DNA of 64,000 nt, from the NCBI GenBank assembly GCA_002329205.1, contig DCTC01000001.1:224374-288373 (forward strand), in the 5' to 3' direction. Within the stretch, counting starts at the first letter, position 1. Each line of letters opens with the position of its first letter. This document shows positions 8,005 through 15,924 of the stretch, piece by piece. A model generated the notes under the pieces. That model had not been told where the DNA came from and ran no database searches. It saw only the letters and a program-made list of their open reading frames with translations. The position numbers were made by a program, and so were the translations under genes. The stretch is from Candidatus Roizmanbacteria bacterium UBA1450. Its GTDB lineage: Bacteria; Patescibacteriota; Microgenomatia; UBA1406; GWC2-37-13.

Positions 8005-8781
8005 ATGCTATTTAATAAAAAATTATTCCAAACCTATCGTACGTCGTCTGCACCCAAAGATGTTTTCTGGCAGGAAAAGTACAAACAGGCACTCAAAAAA
8101 AGTTATCCGGCGCTCAGACGGAGCAGGGGAGGAGTCAATAAGAAAATATCGTATGTGATATCCGCAATAGCATTTGTTATCGCTCTTTCTATCTGGCCAC
8201 AAGCGACTCGTGCACAATCACCGGGAGTTGAACCGACAGTCGCAATCACAGAAGGTATGCAGCCGAGCATGGAAAAAGAAGAAATTCTTGTCCAGATTAC
8301 AGCGCTTCATACACAACATACGGATTTACTGTCAGAGGCAATGAGGAATTATTACTCCGAAGCTCCGGAAAGAGAAGCTTCACGACAAGCACTTGTCTCA
8401 AACGGTCAACAAATTTCTCAATTGATCAATGTACAATTTGGCTCCGAAGCACAAGAACTTTTTGACAACTACTGGAATGAATCGGTATCTCAGCTCCTTA
8501 ATTATACTGATGCGATAAAGCAGGATAATGAGCAGGCTCAGGGTGCTGCTCTTACCGGACTTCATAGAAATATTATCCAAGCCTCACAACTTATTGCTGA
8601 AGATACGAATATTCCCCAAGAAACTATTGATCTTGTACTGAGAAATCATATTAACGCACTGCGAGGGGTTATTGAGTCATACGATAGAGGCCAATATGCA
8701 GATTCATATGCGCAGCAGATAATTGCCCAGCAGCAAATTACACTGATCGCAAAGACAATAACAGACGCCTGGATACAGTGA
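8005..8781 (+). CDS. Hypothetical secreted helical protein, 258 aa
   Basis: No family is recognised. A basic N-terminal stretch of about 48 residues precedes one hydrophobic segment (about 49-68, ending in RAQS), which could be a late signal peptide or a membrane anchor. The remaining roughly 180 residues are Gln-, Ala- and Glu-rich and look almost wholly alpha-helical, like a four-helix-bundle ectodomain. It converges on the HAD gene with a 11-nt gap. A TTTATA stretch lies just before the ATG, and no Shine-Dalgarno is visible. Confidence 0.6.
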   Translation: MLFNKKLFQTYRTSSAPKDVFWQEKYKQALKKSYPALRRSRGGVNKKISYVISAIAFVIALSIWPQATRAQSPGVEPTVAITEGMQPSMEKEEILVQITALHTQHTDLLSEAMRNYYSEAPEREASRQALVSNGQQISQLINVQFGSEAQELFDNYWNESVSQLLNYTDAIKQDNEQAQGAALTGLHRNIIQASQLIAEDTNIPQETIDLVLRNHINALRGVIESYDRGQYADSYAQQIIAQQQITLIAKTITDAWIQ

Positions 8782-8792
8782 TCTACCTCCTC

Positions 8793-9554
8793 TTACTTTT
8801 TGGGGATTATGTACTTTTCAATGACATCAATAATTCCGTTTTCGTGCACAGAAGGAGCAATGTAATCTGCCGATTCCAACATTTCCGGAACGGCGTTACT
8901 CATGGCGACTCTCATGCCGGCTGCCTCAAACATGGAAACATCTGTTGCACCGTCGCCGGCAGCCAGTGTTTCTTTTGCTGATATACCAAGTTTCTTCTGA
9001 ACATATCTCATCCCTTTTCCTTTTGTTGCATCATGATGAAAAATCAGAATGCCTTTCCATTCTTCAGGATTCGTCCAGTGTTTACCGATATACACAGCAT
9101 ACTGATGCGGAAGTTGATTGACAGCCTCCTCAAGCAGGTGTGCCTGCGTTTCTGAAACGCACGTAAAGGAAACACCTGTAACAGTGTTTTCAGGTCCGAC
9201 GGTCAACAGATCATCTTTCCAATATTCATCTACCAGAAATCCCAGTTCAAGATAATAAGGTTGTGCAATATTAATAATCTCCTGCACTTCATCATGCCCG
9301 ATTGATAAATCGTATTCCAGGTTTCCCTGCGGATCAAGAACCTTCGCACCGTTCTCAACGACATGATAACCTTTAGGAAGTTTTAATTTTTCTAAAAATT
9401 GTTGAAAACGGTTGATGGCTCGTGCCGTAACAAATGTAATTGTCGCATGTTCCGCTGCTGAATGAAGAGCATCATATACTGCGGAAGAAACTTCCTGACC
9501 GCCTTCTGTTGTCAATGTATCATCAATATCAAGCGCAAGCATTTTATACTTCAT
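8793..9554 (-). CDS. HAD-superfamily hydrolase, Cof-like (type IIB), 253 aa
   Basis: Motif I is LDIDDTLT (about 8-15), with Asp8 the likely nucleophile. Motif II is FVTAR (about 40-44), the conserved Lys is near 183-186 (in GKGMRYV), and motif IV is AAGDGATD (about 196-203). The C2B cap lies between motifs II and III. Cof-type HADs dephosphorylate sugar phosphates and cofactors; the substrate is unknown. A TATAAT box (plus-strand 9560-9565) ends 5 nt before the ATG, in the 14-base context TATAATACGGTATG that recurs at the 63-aa gene starting at 31975, implying a leaderless mRNA. The gene is divergent from the FMN-riboswitch transcript. Confidence 0.87.
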   Translation of the reverse strand: MKYKMLALDIDDTLTTEGGQEVSSAVYDALHSAAEHATITFVTARAINRFQQFLEKLKLPKGYHVVENGAKVLDPQGNLEYDLSIGHDEVQEIINIAQPYYLELGFLVDEYWKDDLLTVGPENTVTGVSFTCVSETQAHLLEEAVNQLPHQYAVYIGKHWTNPEEWKGILIFHHDATKGKGMRYVQKKLGISAKETLAAGDGATDVSMFEAAGMRVAMSNAVPEMLESADYIAPSVHENGIIDVIEKYIIPKK

Positions 9555-9600
9555 ACCGTATTATAGTAAAAATATTCTTTATTCAGAAACTGAAATCCTG

Positions 9601-9606
9601 TATACT
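9601..9606 (+). promoter_or_regulatory. -10 box for the FMN-riboswitch transcript
   Basis: TATACT preceded by TG (9599-9600). Transcription from about 9612 would begin just before the P1 strand of the riboswitch. No convincing -35 is seen. Confidence 0.55.
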
Positions 9607-9614
9607 ATGAACCA

Positions 9615-9793
9615 GTTCCTTCAGGGTAGGGTGAGTCCGATAATTATCGGACAATTCCCGATCGGTGGTAAAGCCCACGAGCTGAGATCATATCAACGCA
9701 GGATCCGGTGAGTTTTTAACAACTCCGGAGCCGACGGTATAGTCCGGATGTCATTTATATGACACCCCACAACAGTGGGGGAAAGAAGGCAAC
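9615..9793 (+). ncRNA. FMN riboswitch (RFN element), variant with inserted hairpins
   Basis: The conserved RFN core is clear: AGGGTAGGGTGA (9623-9634), AATTCCCGATCGGTGGT (9653-9669), AAAGCCCACGAGC, GATCCGGTG, then GGAGCCGACGGTATAGTCC to GGATG at 9750. P1 is formed by GTTCCTTC (9615-9622) and GAAGGCAAC (9785-9793, one bulge). There are two unusual insertions. An 18-nt palindrome GTCCGATAATTATCGGAC (9635-9652) lies within the normally tiny L2 loop. Two hairpins (9751-9762 and 9765-9780) lie between the core and the 3' strand of P1. The element should sense FMN and repress the downstream transporter. A further hairpin (CTCCAT/ATGGAG, 9801-9819) lies in the expression platform; no intrinsic-terminator T-run is seen, so translational control is possible. 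Confidence 0.9.
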
Positions 9794-9898
9794 GAATGAT
9801 CTCCATACCATGGATGGAGTATAGTTTCGTATCTTCTTGTAGTGCATAAAATCTCTCCTGATTGAACTTCATTATTAATTAACGACTGATTATTCCTT

Positions 9899-10831
9899 AT
9901 GTCAAACTCACGAATCGGCCCGATCTTTATCATGTTCGCCGCATCTCTCTGGGCCATTGATGCAATATTCCGTACACAGCTAACATTTTCAATACCGCCT
10001 GCGAGTATCGTCATGATCGAGCATGCCATCGGCTTCCTGTTTTTAAGCCCATTCTTATTCAAGAATATTTCCAGTATTCGCGCACTCAAATTGAAAGAGT
10101 GGCTGATATTACTTGCGATGACTGTAGTCAGCAGTGTGTTAGGAACTCTGCTTTTCACCGAAGCGCTTGCACGCAGTTTTGCCCAGTTTGATTTTGTAAC
10201 GCCGATCCTGCTCCAAAAACTTCAACCGGTATTTGTCATTATTCTTTCAGCGTTATTTCTTAAAGAACGGCTTACGCCCAGATTTATAATGTTGGCATTC
10301 TTTGCTCTATTCGGAAGTTATCTGATAAGCTTCGGTTTTCAGCCGGTGCAGTTGCAGTTTGTCGGGAAAGAACTCGTATTTATGCTCGCAATCGGCGCCG
10401 CCGCTTCCTGGGGTGCGGGTACTATTCTGAGCAAATATGCATTGAAAAAACTTTCTTTTCCAGCTCTTTCTGCACTCAGATTTTTGCTTGCTGTACCTGT
10501 TGCATATCTGTTTTCCCTTTTTCTCAATCAGACATATAACCTGATGTCTCTACAGCCTGACCATATATGGAGATTTATTGTCATTGCTGGCGTCACGGGT
10601 GGTGCCTTTGCCATATTTATTTACTACAAAGGACTCAAAATGACCCAGGCGAAAATATCCACCATGGCCGAGCTGTCCTTTCCTATAGTGAGTATTCTTA
10701 TAGCGGTTACGCCGCTTAATCCCTATGGCGAACCTCAACAAATTACGGTTGCAAATACACTCGGCATAATCATTCTGCTGTGGTCAATCGTGATGATCAG
10801 TTTTGGAGAACCGAATAAGGGAGAGAAGTAA
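9899..10831 (+). CDS. EamA/DMT-family transporter, probable riboflavin importer
   Basis: About ten membrane helices in two EamA repeats (residues about 8-140 and 150-300), 310 aa, the standard DMT layout. DMT transporters carry many solutes. Here the roughly 100-nt gap to an FMN riboswitch makes riboflavin (or FMN precursor) uptake the likely job; FMN-riboswitch-controlled DMT carriers (RibN/ImpX type) are known. No riboflavin synthesis gene is in this window. The ATG at 9899 has no Shine-Dalgarno immediately upstream (TTATTCCTT), so how the riboswitch controls initiation is not obvious. The gene is followed by a large inverted repeat at 10844-10917. Confidence 0.8.
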   Translation: MSNSRIGPIFIMFAASLWAIDAIFRTQLTFSIPPASIVMIEHAIGFLFLSPFLFKNISSIRALKLKEWLILLAMTVVSSVLGTLLFTEALARSFAQFDFVTPILLQKLQPVFVIILSALFLKERLTPRFIMLAFFALFGSYLISFGFQPVQLQFVGKELVFMLAIGAAASWGAGTILSKYALKKLSFPALSALRFLLAVPVAYLFSLFLNQTYNLMSLQPDHIWRFIVIAGVTGGAFAIFIYYKGLKMTQAKISTMAELSFPIVSILIAVTPLNPYGEPQQITVANTLGIIILLWSIVMISFGEPNKGEK

Positions 10832-10843
10832 AGAAGAGTTGTT

Positions 10844-10917
10844 GCATCGTGGAGTAACATTGAATTCCGCTTCTGCAGCAGTGCTGCAGGTTAAGAATTC
10901 GTATCACTCCACGATGC
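10844..10917. repeat. Large near-perfect inverted repeat between convergent genes
   Basis: Three nested stems: GCATCGTGGAGT (10844-10855) with ACTCCACGATGC (10906-10917), GAATTC (10862-10867) with GAATTC (10895-10900), and CTGCAGCA (10873-10880) with TGCTGCAG (10882-10889). Together they make a 74-nt hairpin or cruciform between the transporter and the lipoprotein gene. No T-run follows on either strand. It may block readthrough from both sides or be a mobile palindromic repeat. Confidence 0.85.
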
Positions 10918-10930
10918 TGTAGTCAGATGA

Positions 10931-11290
10931 CTACTTGAGAGACCACCCGACAGAGTTTCCGCTGTTGGGGATCTCCATACGCCCGTGCGCCGAGACTTCA
11001 AAAGTCCCTTCGTTGGTCGTAATGACGACCGCGCGGTTTGCGCGGTTATCAACCCGGAGCCGATAGGGCGGAATATGTTCCGTACCGCTCAGTTCCGTCG
11101 GACAGTCCCGTACCACAAACATATTACGGGGACCAAGTGCCGTTCCGGTACACGGCGCTTGCGTGGGTTGTTCAACCGTTACAGATTGCTGTATGGGTTG
11201 CGATTGCTGAGTCATCGAACCACTGCTCGGAGCGGCACATCCTGCGACAAAAAGCATCACAACAATGAACAAATACCACTGATTCTTCAT
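10931..11290 (-). CDS. Small lipoprotein, 119 aa
   Basis: The signal peptide has a lipobox ending VAG|C (Cys at about residue 19), so the mature protein should be lipid-anchored; a candidate Lgt is encoded at 33364-34158. A Ser/Gln/Thr/Pro-rich linker leads to a small beta-rich domain (about 45-119) with two Cys, of unknown function. The start at 11290 is decided by an unusually strong Shine-Dalgarno, AAGGAGGG (plus-strand 11295-11302), whose core is 5 nt from the ATG; an adjacent ATG (11293) is too close. The frame is open further upstream to 11374 but that region is leader. This gene is one of the few in the window with a classical SD. Confidence 0.78.
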   Translation of the reverse strand: MKNQWYLFIVVMLFVAGCAAPSSGSMTQQSQPIQQSVTVEQPTQAPCTGTALGPRNMFVVRDCPTELSGTEHIPPYRLRVDNRANRAVVITTNEGTFEVSAHGRMEIPNSGNSVGWSLK

Positions 11291-11314
11291 CATTCCCTCC
11301 TTAGGGTGAAAGAT

Positions 11315-11338
11315 AAAAAAACTCCAATACATATTGGA
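11315..11338 (-). promoter_or_regulatory. Terminator-like hairpin in the lipoprotein leader
   Basis: On the minus strand TCCAATA-TG-TATTGGA (plus-strand 11323-11338) is followed by GTTTTTTTAT. It looks like an intrinsic terminator but lies upstream of the lipoprotein start. It could end an upstream transcript or act as an attenuator. Confidence 0.4.
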
Positions 11339-11465
11339 TATGTAAATTATATCATTGATTTCCCTCTTTTTCAAATACTATAAGATATATCTACATGCTT
11401 TCGCTCATACATATAATTTACGTATTAATGATCTTCACATTATTGTATTTCTTATTAGAAAGGCC

Positions 11466-11471
11466 TATAAT
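11466..11471 (+). promoter_or_regulatory. -10 box (TATAAT)
   Basis: TATAAT, 11 nt before the ATG at 11483. It gives an expected 5' leader of only a few nucleotides. Confidence 0.5.
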
Positions 11472-11482
11472 CCAGTCAATTT

Positions 11483-12322
11483 ATGGAATCATTTACAGAA
11501 CAACACAAACGCGAAGGGGATTTTGATCATCCCTGCAACCTGCTCACCTTACAACATTCATTGAGGTATCGCAATGAACCTTGTGCTTCAAATACCGATA
11601 TGCCTTATGATGCAGCACTGGCCGAATTCCGATCTTATGCTCCGACAGCTCCGGTTCCGCCGGAATTATTTCAATTCCGTAACCTTCAATGGAATTCTAT
11701 CCACTGGCCGGAGAACAATGTCTCTGTTTTGTTCGGAAATTGCCGTGAATCTATGTCTCGGGATATTTCGATTGAATCGGCGGAAGGAACAATTGTTGCG
11801 TGGGATGGGAATGTGCATTATGCTGGACTTGACGATTCGGGACGAATTATGGCAACACGGTATGCAGCTGAGAGGAGCGTAGATGGCGATACACGTTATA
11901 ACCTTATGAGAGCTGATGCGGGTGTAACGAGAGAAGAACTTCGATTGGATGATGCATCATTTAGAAAACTACTAAGAGAAGAATACGCTTATTTAGATCA
12001 TTCTGAGTCATTTGTCCATCGATTTGTCATTAATCCCGCACCAAGTCAATTTGACGGAGAGACAGGAAGACCGTTTGCGACTGCAGGGCTCGTAACACAG
12101 GGTATGGTAGATGCTTTTATAAAGAAAGGCGGGTATGATCCTGATACCGCACGCACATTCCTCCTGACGTTTCTTCATCAGGGAGGAGCAAATCACCTGA
12201 ACTGGCATCTGAGGTCACTTACGAAAAATGGTGCTCTCGAAATCAAAAAACCGTTCTTCGGGAGAAAGGCTACTATCCGCATCGGATCAGATATTCATGA
12301 GCTGCCTTTGGTTCTGAAATAA
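11483..12322 (+). CDS. Hypothetical cytoplasmic protein, 279 aa
   Basis: No family is recognised. The protein is soluble with no signal peptide or membrane helix. Cys and His in the first 40 residues (KQHKRE..DHPCN, NEPCASN) could bind a metal, but no standard motif is complete. The last third is mixed alpha/beta with a basic C-terminal segment. A TATAAT box 11 nt upstream supports the ATG at 11483. It converges on a small membrane-protein gene with an 7-nt gap. Confidence 0.6.
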   Translation: MESFTEQHKREGDFDHPCNLLTLQHSLRYRNEPCASNTDMPYDAALAEFRSYAPTAPVPPELFQFRNLQWNSIHWPENNVSVLFGNCRESMSRDISIESAEGTIVAWDGNVHYAGLDDSGRIMATRYAAERSVDGDTRYNLMRADAGVTREELRLDDASFRKLLREEYAYLDHSESFVHRFVINPAPSQFDGETGRPFATAGLVTQGMVDAFIKKGGYDPDTARTFLLTFLHQGGANHLNWHLRSLTKNGALEIKKPFFGRKATIRIGSDIHELPLVLK

Positions 12323-12329
12323 GGGACTT

Positions 12330-12677
12330 TTAGTCAGAAAGAAAGCTTTGGCGGTTTCTGCTTAGGAATCCCGACTTATTGCGGAAGTACCGAATTAACC
12401 GACGAGGATGGGGAATTGTATTCTGAATAAAGGTAATGAGTATAATCACTGTTTTTAAAACAAATATACTGAAGAGCACCAACAAGAACATCGTCCAGAC
12501 GGTTGCAGCTACGTAGGAAAAATTCAATGCTAAAGGAAGTCCTGCATAAAAACCGAAATACAGGCTGTAAAACAATACAAAAAGTACAATTGTATTATTT
12601 CGGAAGCCTTTGTTGAGGAACAGATCCTTCATAAATACCAACGGGTTCGTGATCGATAGTATGATACTGATATTCAT
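12330..12677 (-). CDS. Small membrane protein, 115 aa
   Basis: Three hydrophobic segments (about residues 25-46, 50-70 and 72-90) are followed by a basic, Arg-rich C-terminal tail of about 25 residues, presumably cytoplasmic. The ATG at 12677 is preferred to an upstream TTG (12704). The family is unknown. It lies on the same strand as the HEPN-like gene upstream, about 75 nt apart. Confidence 0.55.
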   Translation of the reverse strand: MNISIILSITNPLVFMKDLFLNKGFRNNTIVLFVLFYSLYFGFYAGLPLALNFSYVAATVWTMFLLVLFSIFVLKTVIILITFIQNTIPHPRRLIRYFRNKSGFLSRNRQSFLSD

Positions 12678-12751
12678 ATTGTTATGGTAATTCGGGAAAA
12701 ACAATAGAAGGTTATAGGAAAGTGAAGTAACTGTAAGAAGCGGATATAGTA

Positions 12752-13258
12752 TTATCGGATACCTACTTTTTTACTGAATTCATTCCATGACGTAAGTTCT
12801 TTACCTAAAATCGCAAATAAAAGCTGTGCGGCGTACCAACCGTTTTCGATTCCGTCACACACTTTCTGAAATGTGTATTTATCCAAAGCCTGATATCGGC
12901 TCCGAGGGTGTGAAATAGGACTTCGGAAATATGAATAGAATTGCAGATACGCTTCAAGATTTTCGGTATCTTTAATCTGAAGAGTTTCATACGCTTTCCG
13001 CCATTTATTTTTGAAAGATAAAGATTTATATCGCTTATTCAATTCATATTCTTCCAATTTCACTTCCTCAAGCAGCGGATGGTTATATACTTCTTCATTG
13101 ATTATTGCTTCCATGGCAGTCTGAAACAGAATAACCGTCTGAATACATTCTTCAATTTCTTTCTGCTCATCACCTGATTCTGCGGCTTTCCCGGCAAGTG
13201 CAAGATGTTCGCCGGCTTTGAATGAAAGAAGTCGTGCTATGTCTGTTTGAATTGGCAT
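12752..13258 (-). CDS. HEPN-like all-helical protein, 168 aa
   Basis: The protein looks entirely helical. It contains FRSPISHP (about residues 113-120), which fits the R-x4-H signature of HEPN ribonucleases and of HEPN toxins, placed near the C-terminal helices as in that fold. An earlier helix (FQTAMEAIINEEVY, about 47-60) resembles HEPN helix 2. No MNT-type antitoxin lies directly beside it; a nucleotidyltransferase is encoded 2.7 kb away. The ATG at 13258 is preferred to a GTG at 13264 because a TATAGT box ends 4 nt upstream. The HEPN assignment rests on one motif and the fold pattern. Confidence 0.5.
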   Translation of the reverse strand: MPIQTDIARLLSFKAGEHLALAGKAAESGDEQKEIEECIQTVILFQTAMEAIINEEVYNHPLLEEVKLEEYELNKRYKSLSFKNKWRKAYETLQIKDTENLEAYLQFYSYFRSPISHPRSRYQALDKYTFQKVCDGIENGWYAAQLLFAILGKELTSWNEFSKKVGIR

Positions 13259-13341
13259 TTTCACTATATTTTAACACGTAAGCACTTTTCACATCAGCTG
13301 TGTAATTTCCGATATCCTTCCCACAATATCAAAACATAACA

Positions 13342-13347
13342 TATAAT
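13342..13347 (+). promoter_or_regulatory. -10 box (TATAAT), leaderless hflX
   Basis: TATAAT ends 6 nt before the hflX ATG, so the mRNA should start at about the A of the start codon. Confidence 0.65.
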
Positions 13348-13353
13348 TACACC

Positions 13354-14463
13354 ATGACGGAACAAAACGAAAAAAAATACATACTTATTGATGTCGTCCC
13401 TCCTACGGTGCGAAGGGATGATGCCAAACAGGAATTGGAGGAGATGGTTTCACTGATCGGGACATATGGCGGTGGGAAAATTGTAGAAATTATTCAACGC
13501 CGGGCAAATCCACACCCCGGAACCTATATAGGATCGGGAAAGGCTGAAGAAATTGCAGTACTGATCGAAAAATACAAAATCGATATCATAATCATAAATG
13601 GTCTTGCGACATCCACCCAGCAGTACAAACTGCTTCAGATGTACTGGAAAATAAATCCGAATATCGAAGTGTGGGATCGGGTAGATCTCATCCTCCATAT
13701 TTTCGATAAGCATGCTCGAACTGCAGAAGCGAAACTTCAAATTCAGCTTGCACAGATGCGCCATATGGGACCACGTATGTACGGACTTTCTGAGGAGTTG
13801 GGAAGACAAGCAGGCGGTATCGGTACGCGTGGTGCTGGAGAAACCAATGTGGAACTAATGAAACGGCACTGGCGTGATGCGATAAAAACGACACAGGATA
13901 AGTTGAAAGAACTGGAAAAGAACCGGGAACGTCAACTTGAACGAAGAAAGGCGATCGGATTCCGAACCGTATCCATCGTGGGATATACCAATGCCGGAAA
14001 AACCACTCTCTTCAATAAACTTACTAAAAAAGAAAAACTCGCAAAAAATGTATTGTTCGCGACATTGGATAGTACCATCGGAAAACTTTATCTTCACTCC
14101 ATTCAAGAACAGATTATGGTCTCGGACACGATCGGTTTTATCCAAAACCTGCCTCCCGCACTTATTGATGCGTTTAAATCTACGCTTATGGAATCAATTC
14201 ATGCCGATCTTCTGCTTCATGTAATTGATGCGTCAGATCCGAAAATGTATGACAAAATCAATGTCGTACTAGATATCTTAAACGAACTTGGAATCGGTGA
14301 TAAACCGCAGCTTTTCGTATTCAATAAAATTGATGCAATAACCCCAAAGCACAAACAGGAGATCATACATACTTTCGAAAACCGCCGGGTACATTTTCTC
14401 TCTGCTGTGACGGGGGAGGGGACTGAGGAATTAAAAGGCACGATCGGAGAAATGCTCTCATAA
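13354..14463 (+). CDS. hflX: GTPase HflX
   Basis: HflX is a ribosome-associated GTPase that splits stalled or heat-damaged ribosomes. The N-terminal HflX domain spans about 1-165, with the Gly-rich GxGK(A)E..TYIGSGK segment near 57-64 and the GGIGTRGAGET loop at about 154-164. A coiled-coil linker (about 165-200) leads to the GTPase domain: G1 GYTNAGKTT (210-218), G3 DTIGF (about 253-257), G4 NKID (about 325-328). The 369-aa length is usual for a short HflX. A -10 box 6 nt from the ATG predicts a leaderless mRNA. It converges on nadE. Confidence 0.94.
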   Translation: MTEQNEKKYILIDVVPPTVRRDDAKQELEEMVSLIGTYGGGKIVEIIQRRANPHPGTYIGSGKAEEIAVLIEKYKIDIIIINGLATSTQQYKLLQMYWKINPNIEVWDRVDLILHIFDKHARTAEAKLQIQLAQMRHMGPRMYGLSEELGRQAGGIGTRGAGETNVELMKRHWRDAIKTTQDKLKELEKNRERQLERRKAIGFRTVSIVGYTNAGKTTLFNKLTKKEKLAKNVLFATLDSTIGKLYLHSIQEQIMVSDTIGFIQNLPPALIDAFKSTLMESIHADLLLHVIDASDPKMYDKINVVLDILNELGIGDKPQLFVFNKIDAITPKHKQEIIHTFENRRVHFLSAVTGEGTEELKGTIGEMLS

Positions 14464-14470
14464 AATTTTT

Positions 14471-15238
14471 TTACCCCATAACATAAGGGACGTTGTGTTT
14501 AAAGCTGTTTTGCACCGCCCGGGCAATAATTTTTGACGCATTCATGAACCCGAGCGTTTCAATTTCTTCAATAGATTTTCCCCGGTCAAAATGGAGATGC
14601 AAAACTTCATCCGCTTCTTTATACGTAAATCCAAAGTCTTTTTCATCAGTTTGATTTTCCGTGAGACCGGCAGACGGAACAGCATCAATGATACCCTTCG
14701 GGACATCTAAATGTGCTGCCAGTTCTCGCACCTGCGTTTTATACAAATGATTGATTATCTCGAAGTCAGATGCCGCATCTCCGTATCTGGTGAAATACCC
14801 CAGGTGATATTCGGATCGATTTTCAGTGCCACAAACTAATGCTTTATATTTTTTTGCAAGATCAAACAAATGAATCATCCTGACACGTGCCATTATATTT
14901 CCTTTTCGGACGGAATCGTTTTGTGCTTCGAGACAGGACACCAACATGTCCACACTTTCTTCGATAGAGAAGAGGAGAATATTGTTTTGTGGTAAACCCA
15001 ACGGATCTATCGTTTTACGAAAACCTGAAATTGTTTCCTCAAAATAATAGAGGTGTACAGCATAAATATGTTCTTTTGGTATTGCTCGATCGAGAAGATA
15101 TAACGACGTTGCGGAATCTATACCACCGGACACACCGATAATCACGTTCTCATGAGAAGTATCACGAAGAATAGTCTGGATGAATGCTTTGGAAAGGGCA
15201 ATTTCTGATTTCGGTTCAAGTCTCGGCAGATGGTTCAT
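14471..15238 (-). CDS. nadE: NH3-dependent NAD+ synthetase NadE
   Basis: NadE converts nicotinate adenine dinucleotide to NAD+ using ATP and ammonia. The PP-loop GVSGGIDSAT (about residues 34-43) and the downstream ENRSEYHLGYFTRYGDAASD block (about 138-157) are diagnostic. At 255 aa it lacks the glutaminase domain, so it is the ammonia-using form. Its start overlaps the stop of nadD by 4 nt, making a nadD-nadE operon for the last two steps of NAD synthesis. Confidence 0.95.
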   Translation of the reverse strand: MNHLPRLEPKSEIALSKAFIQTILRDTSHENVIIGVSGGIDSATSLYLLDRAIPKEHIYAVHLYYFEETISGFRKTIDPLGLPQNNILLFSIEESVDMLVSCLEAQNDSVRKGNIMARVRMIHLFDLAKKYKALVCGTENRSEYHLGYFTRYGDAASDFEIINHLYKTQVRELAAHLDVPKGIIDAVPSAGLTENQTDEKDFGFTYKEADEVLHLHFDRGKSIEEIETLGFMNASKIIARAVQNSFKHNVPYVMG

Positions 15239-15831
15239 AAATACAGTGAATGTTTAGTAATATACGAAATTACTTTTTGAGGAACAATAAACTCAATACT
15301 GGCACCTTCCATGATCGCTTTCTTGATGAGAGTAGAGGATATATTGGTGACAATGACATCCGATCCGTGAATAACCGTGACACGGGATATTCTCTTACTT
15401 CCCATAACCTGTGTCACAATCTGATGCAAGTCTTCAATGTCACATCCGCGGGGATAGATTACGATATTATTTTCTTCAACCAAAGCCTGCCAGTCATTCC
15501 ATTTGTGAAAGTCTTTTAAGAGGTCAGAACCCATACAAAAATAAAAAATATCGTCAGGATGCTGTTCACGCAGATATTTCATAGTATGATACGTTGAACT
15601 GATTCCGCCCAGCTGTATCTCAAAATCCGAAGCGAGTATTCCTTCGCGTTCTACAAGTCGGGTCATTTCAAGCCGATGATGAGCAGGCGAAAGTGTTTTT
15701 TCAAATGCATGTGATGCAACAGGCATAAGCCACATCGCATCAAATGCCATTCGTTCTTTTATCTGTGTGGCTGCAATAAGATGACCAAGATGAGGCGGAT
15801 CAAAAGTGCCACCCAAAATACCAATTTTCAT
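15235..15831 (-). CDS. nadD: Nicotinate-nucleotide adenylyltransferase NadD
   Basis: NadD joins nicotinate mononucleotide and ATP to form nicotinate adenine dinucleotide. The N-terminal GGTFDPPHLGH (about residues 7-17) is the nucleotidyltransferase HxGH signature, and ISSTLIKKA (about 165-173) is the C-terminal ISSTxI motif. The 198-aa length fits the family. It is the first gene of a two-gene operon with nadE (4-nt overlap). A TACAAT box ends 7 nt before the ATG and a TATAAT box lies 12 nt further upstream. Confidence 0.94.
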   Translation of the reverse strand: MKIGILGGTFDPPHLGHLIAATQIKERMAFDAMWLMPVASHAFEKTLSPAHHRLEMTRLVEREGILASDFEIQLGGISSTYHTMKYLREQHPDDIFYFCMGSDLLKDFHKWNDWQALVEENNIVIYPRGCDIEDLHQIVTQVMGSKRISRVTVIHGSDVIVTNISSTLIKKAIMEGASIEFIVPQKVISYITKHSLYL

Positions 15832-15924
15832 ACAGTTTATTGTAATGGATATTATACATATTCCTTACCTTTCTTTTACTTAAAGCCTCAGTCTTTTTTT
15901 ACTGTTTGGCTGTACTATAGGGAT

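Noticed and set aside
10985..11383. Plus-strand frames across the lipoprotein gene
   Set aside because: The opposite strand has a lipobox and a strong Shine-Dalgarno; the plus-strand frames are Arg/Cys-rich shadows.
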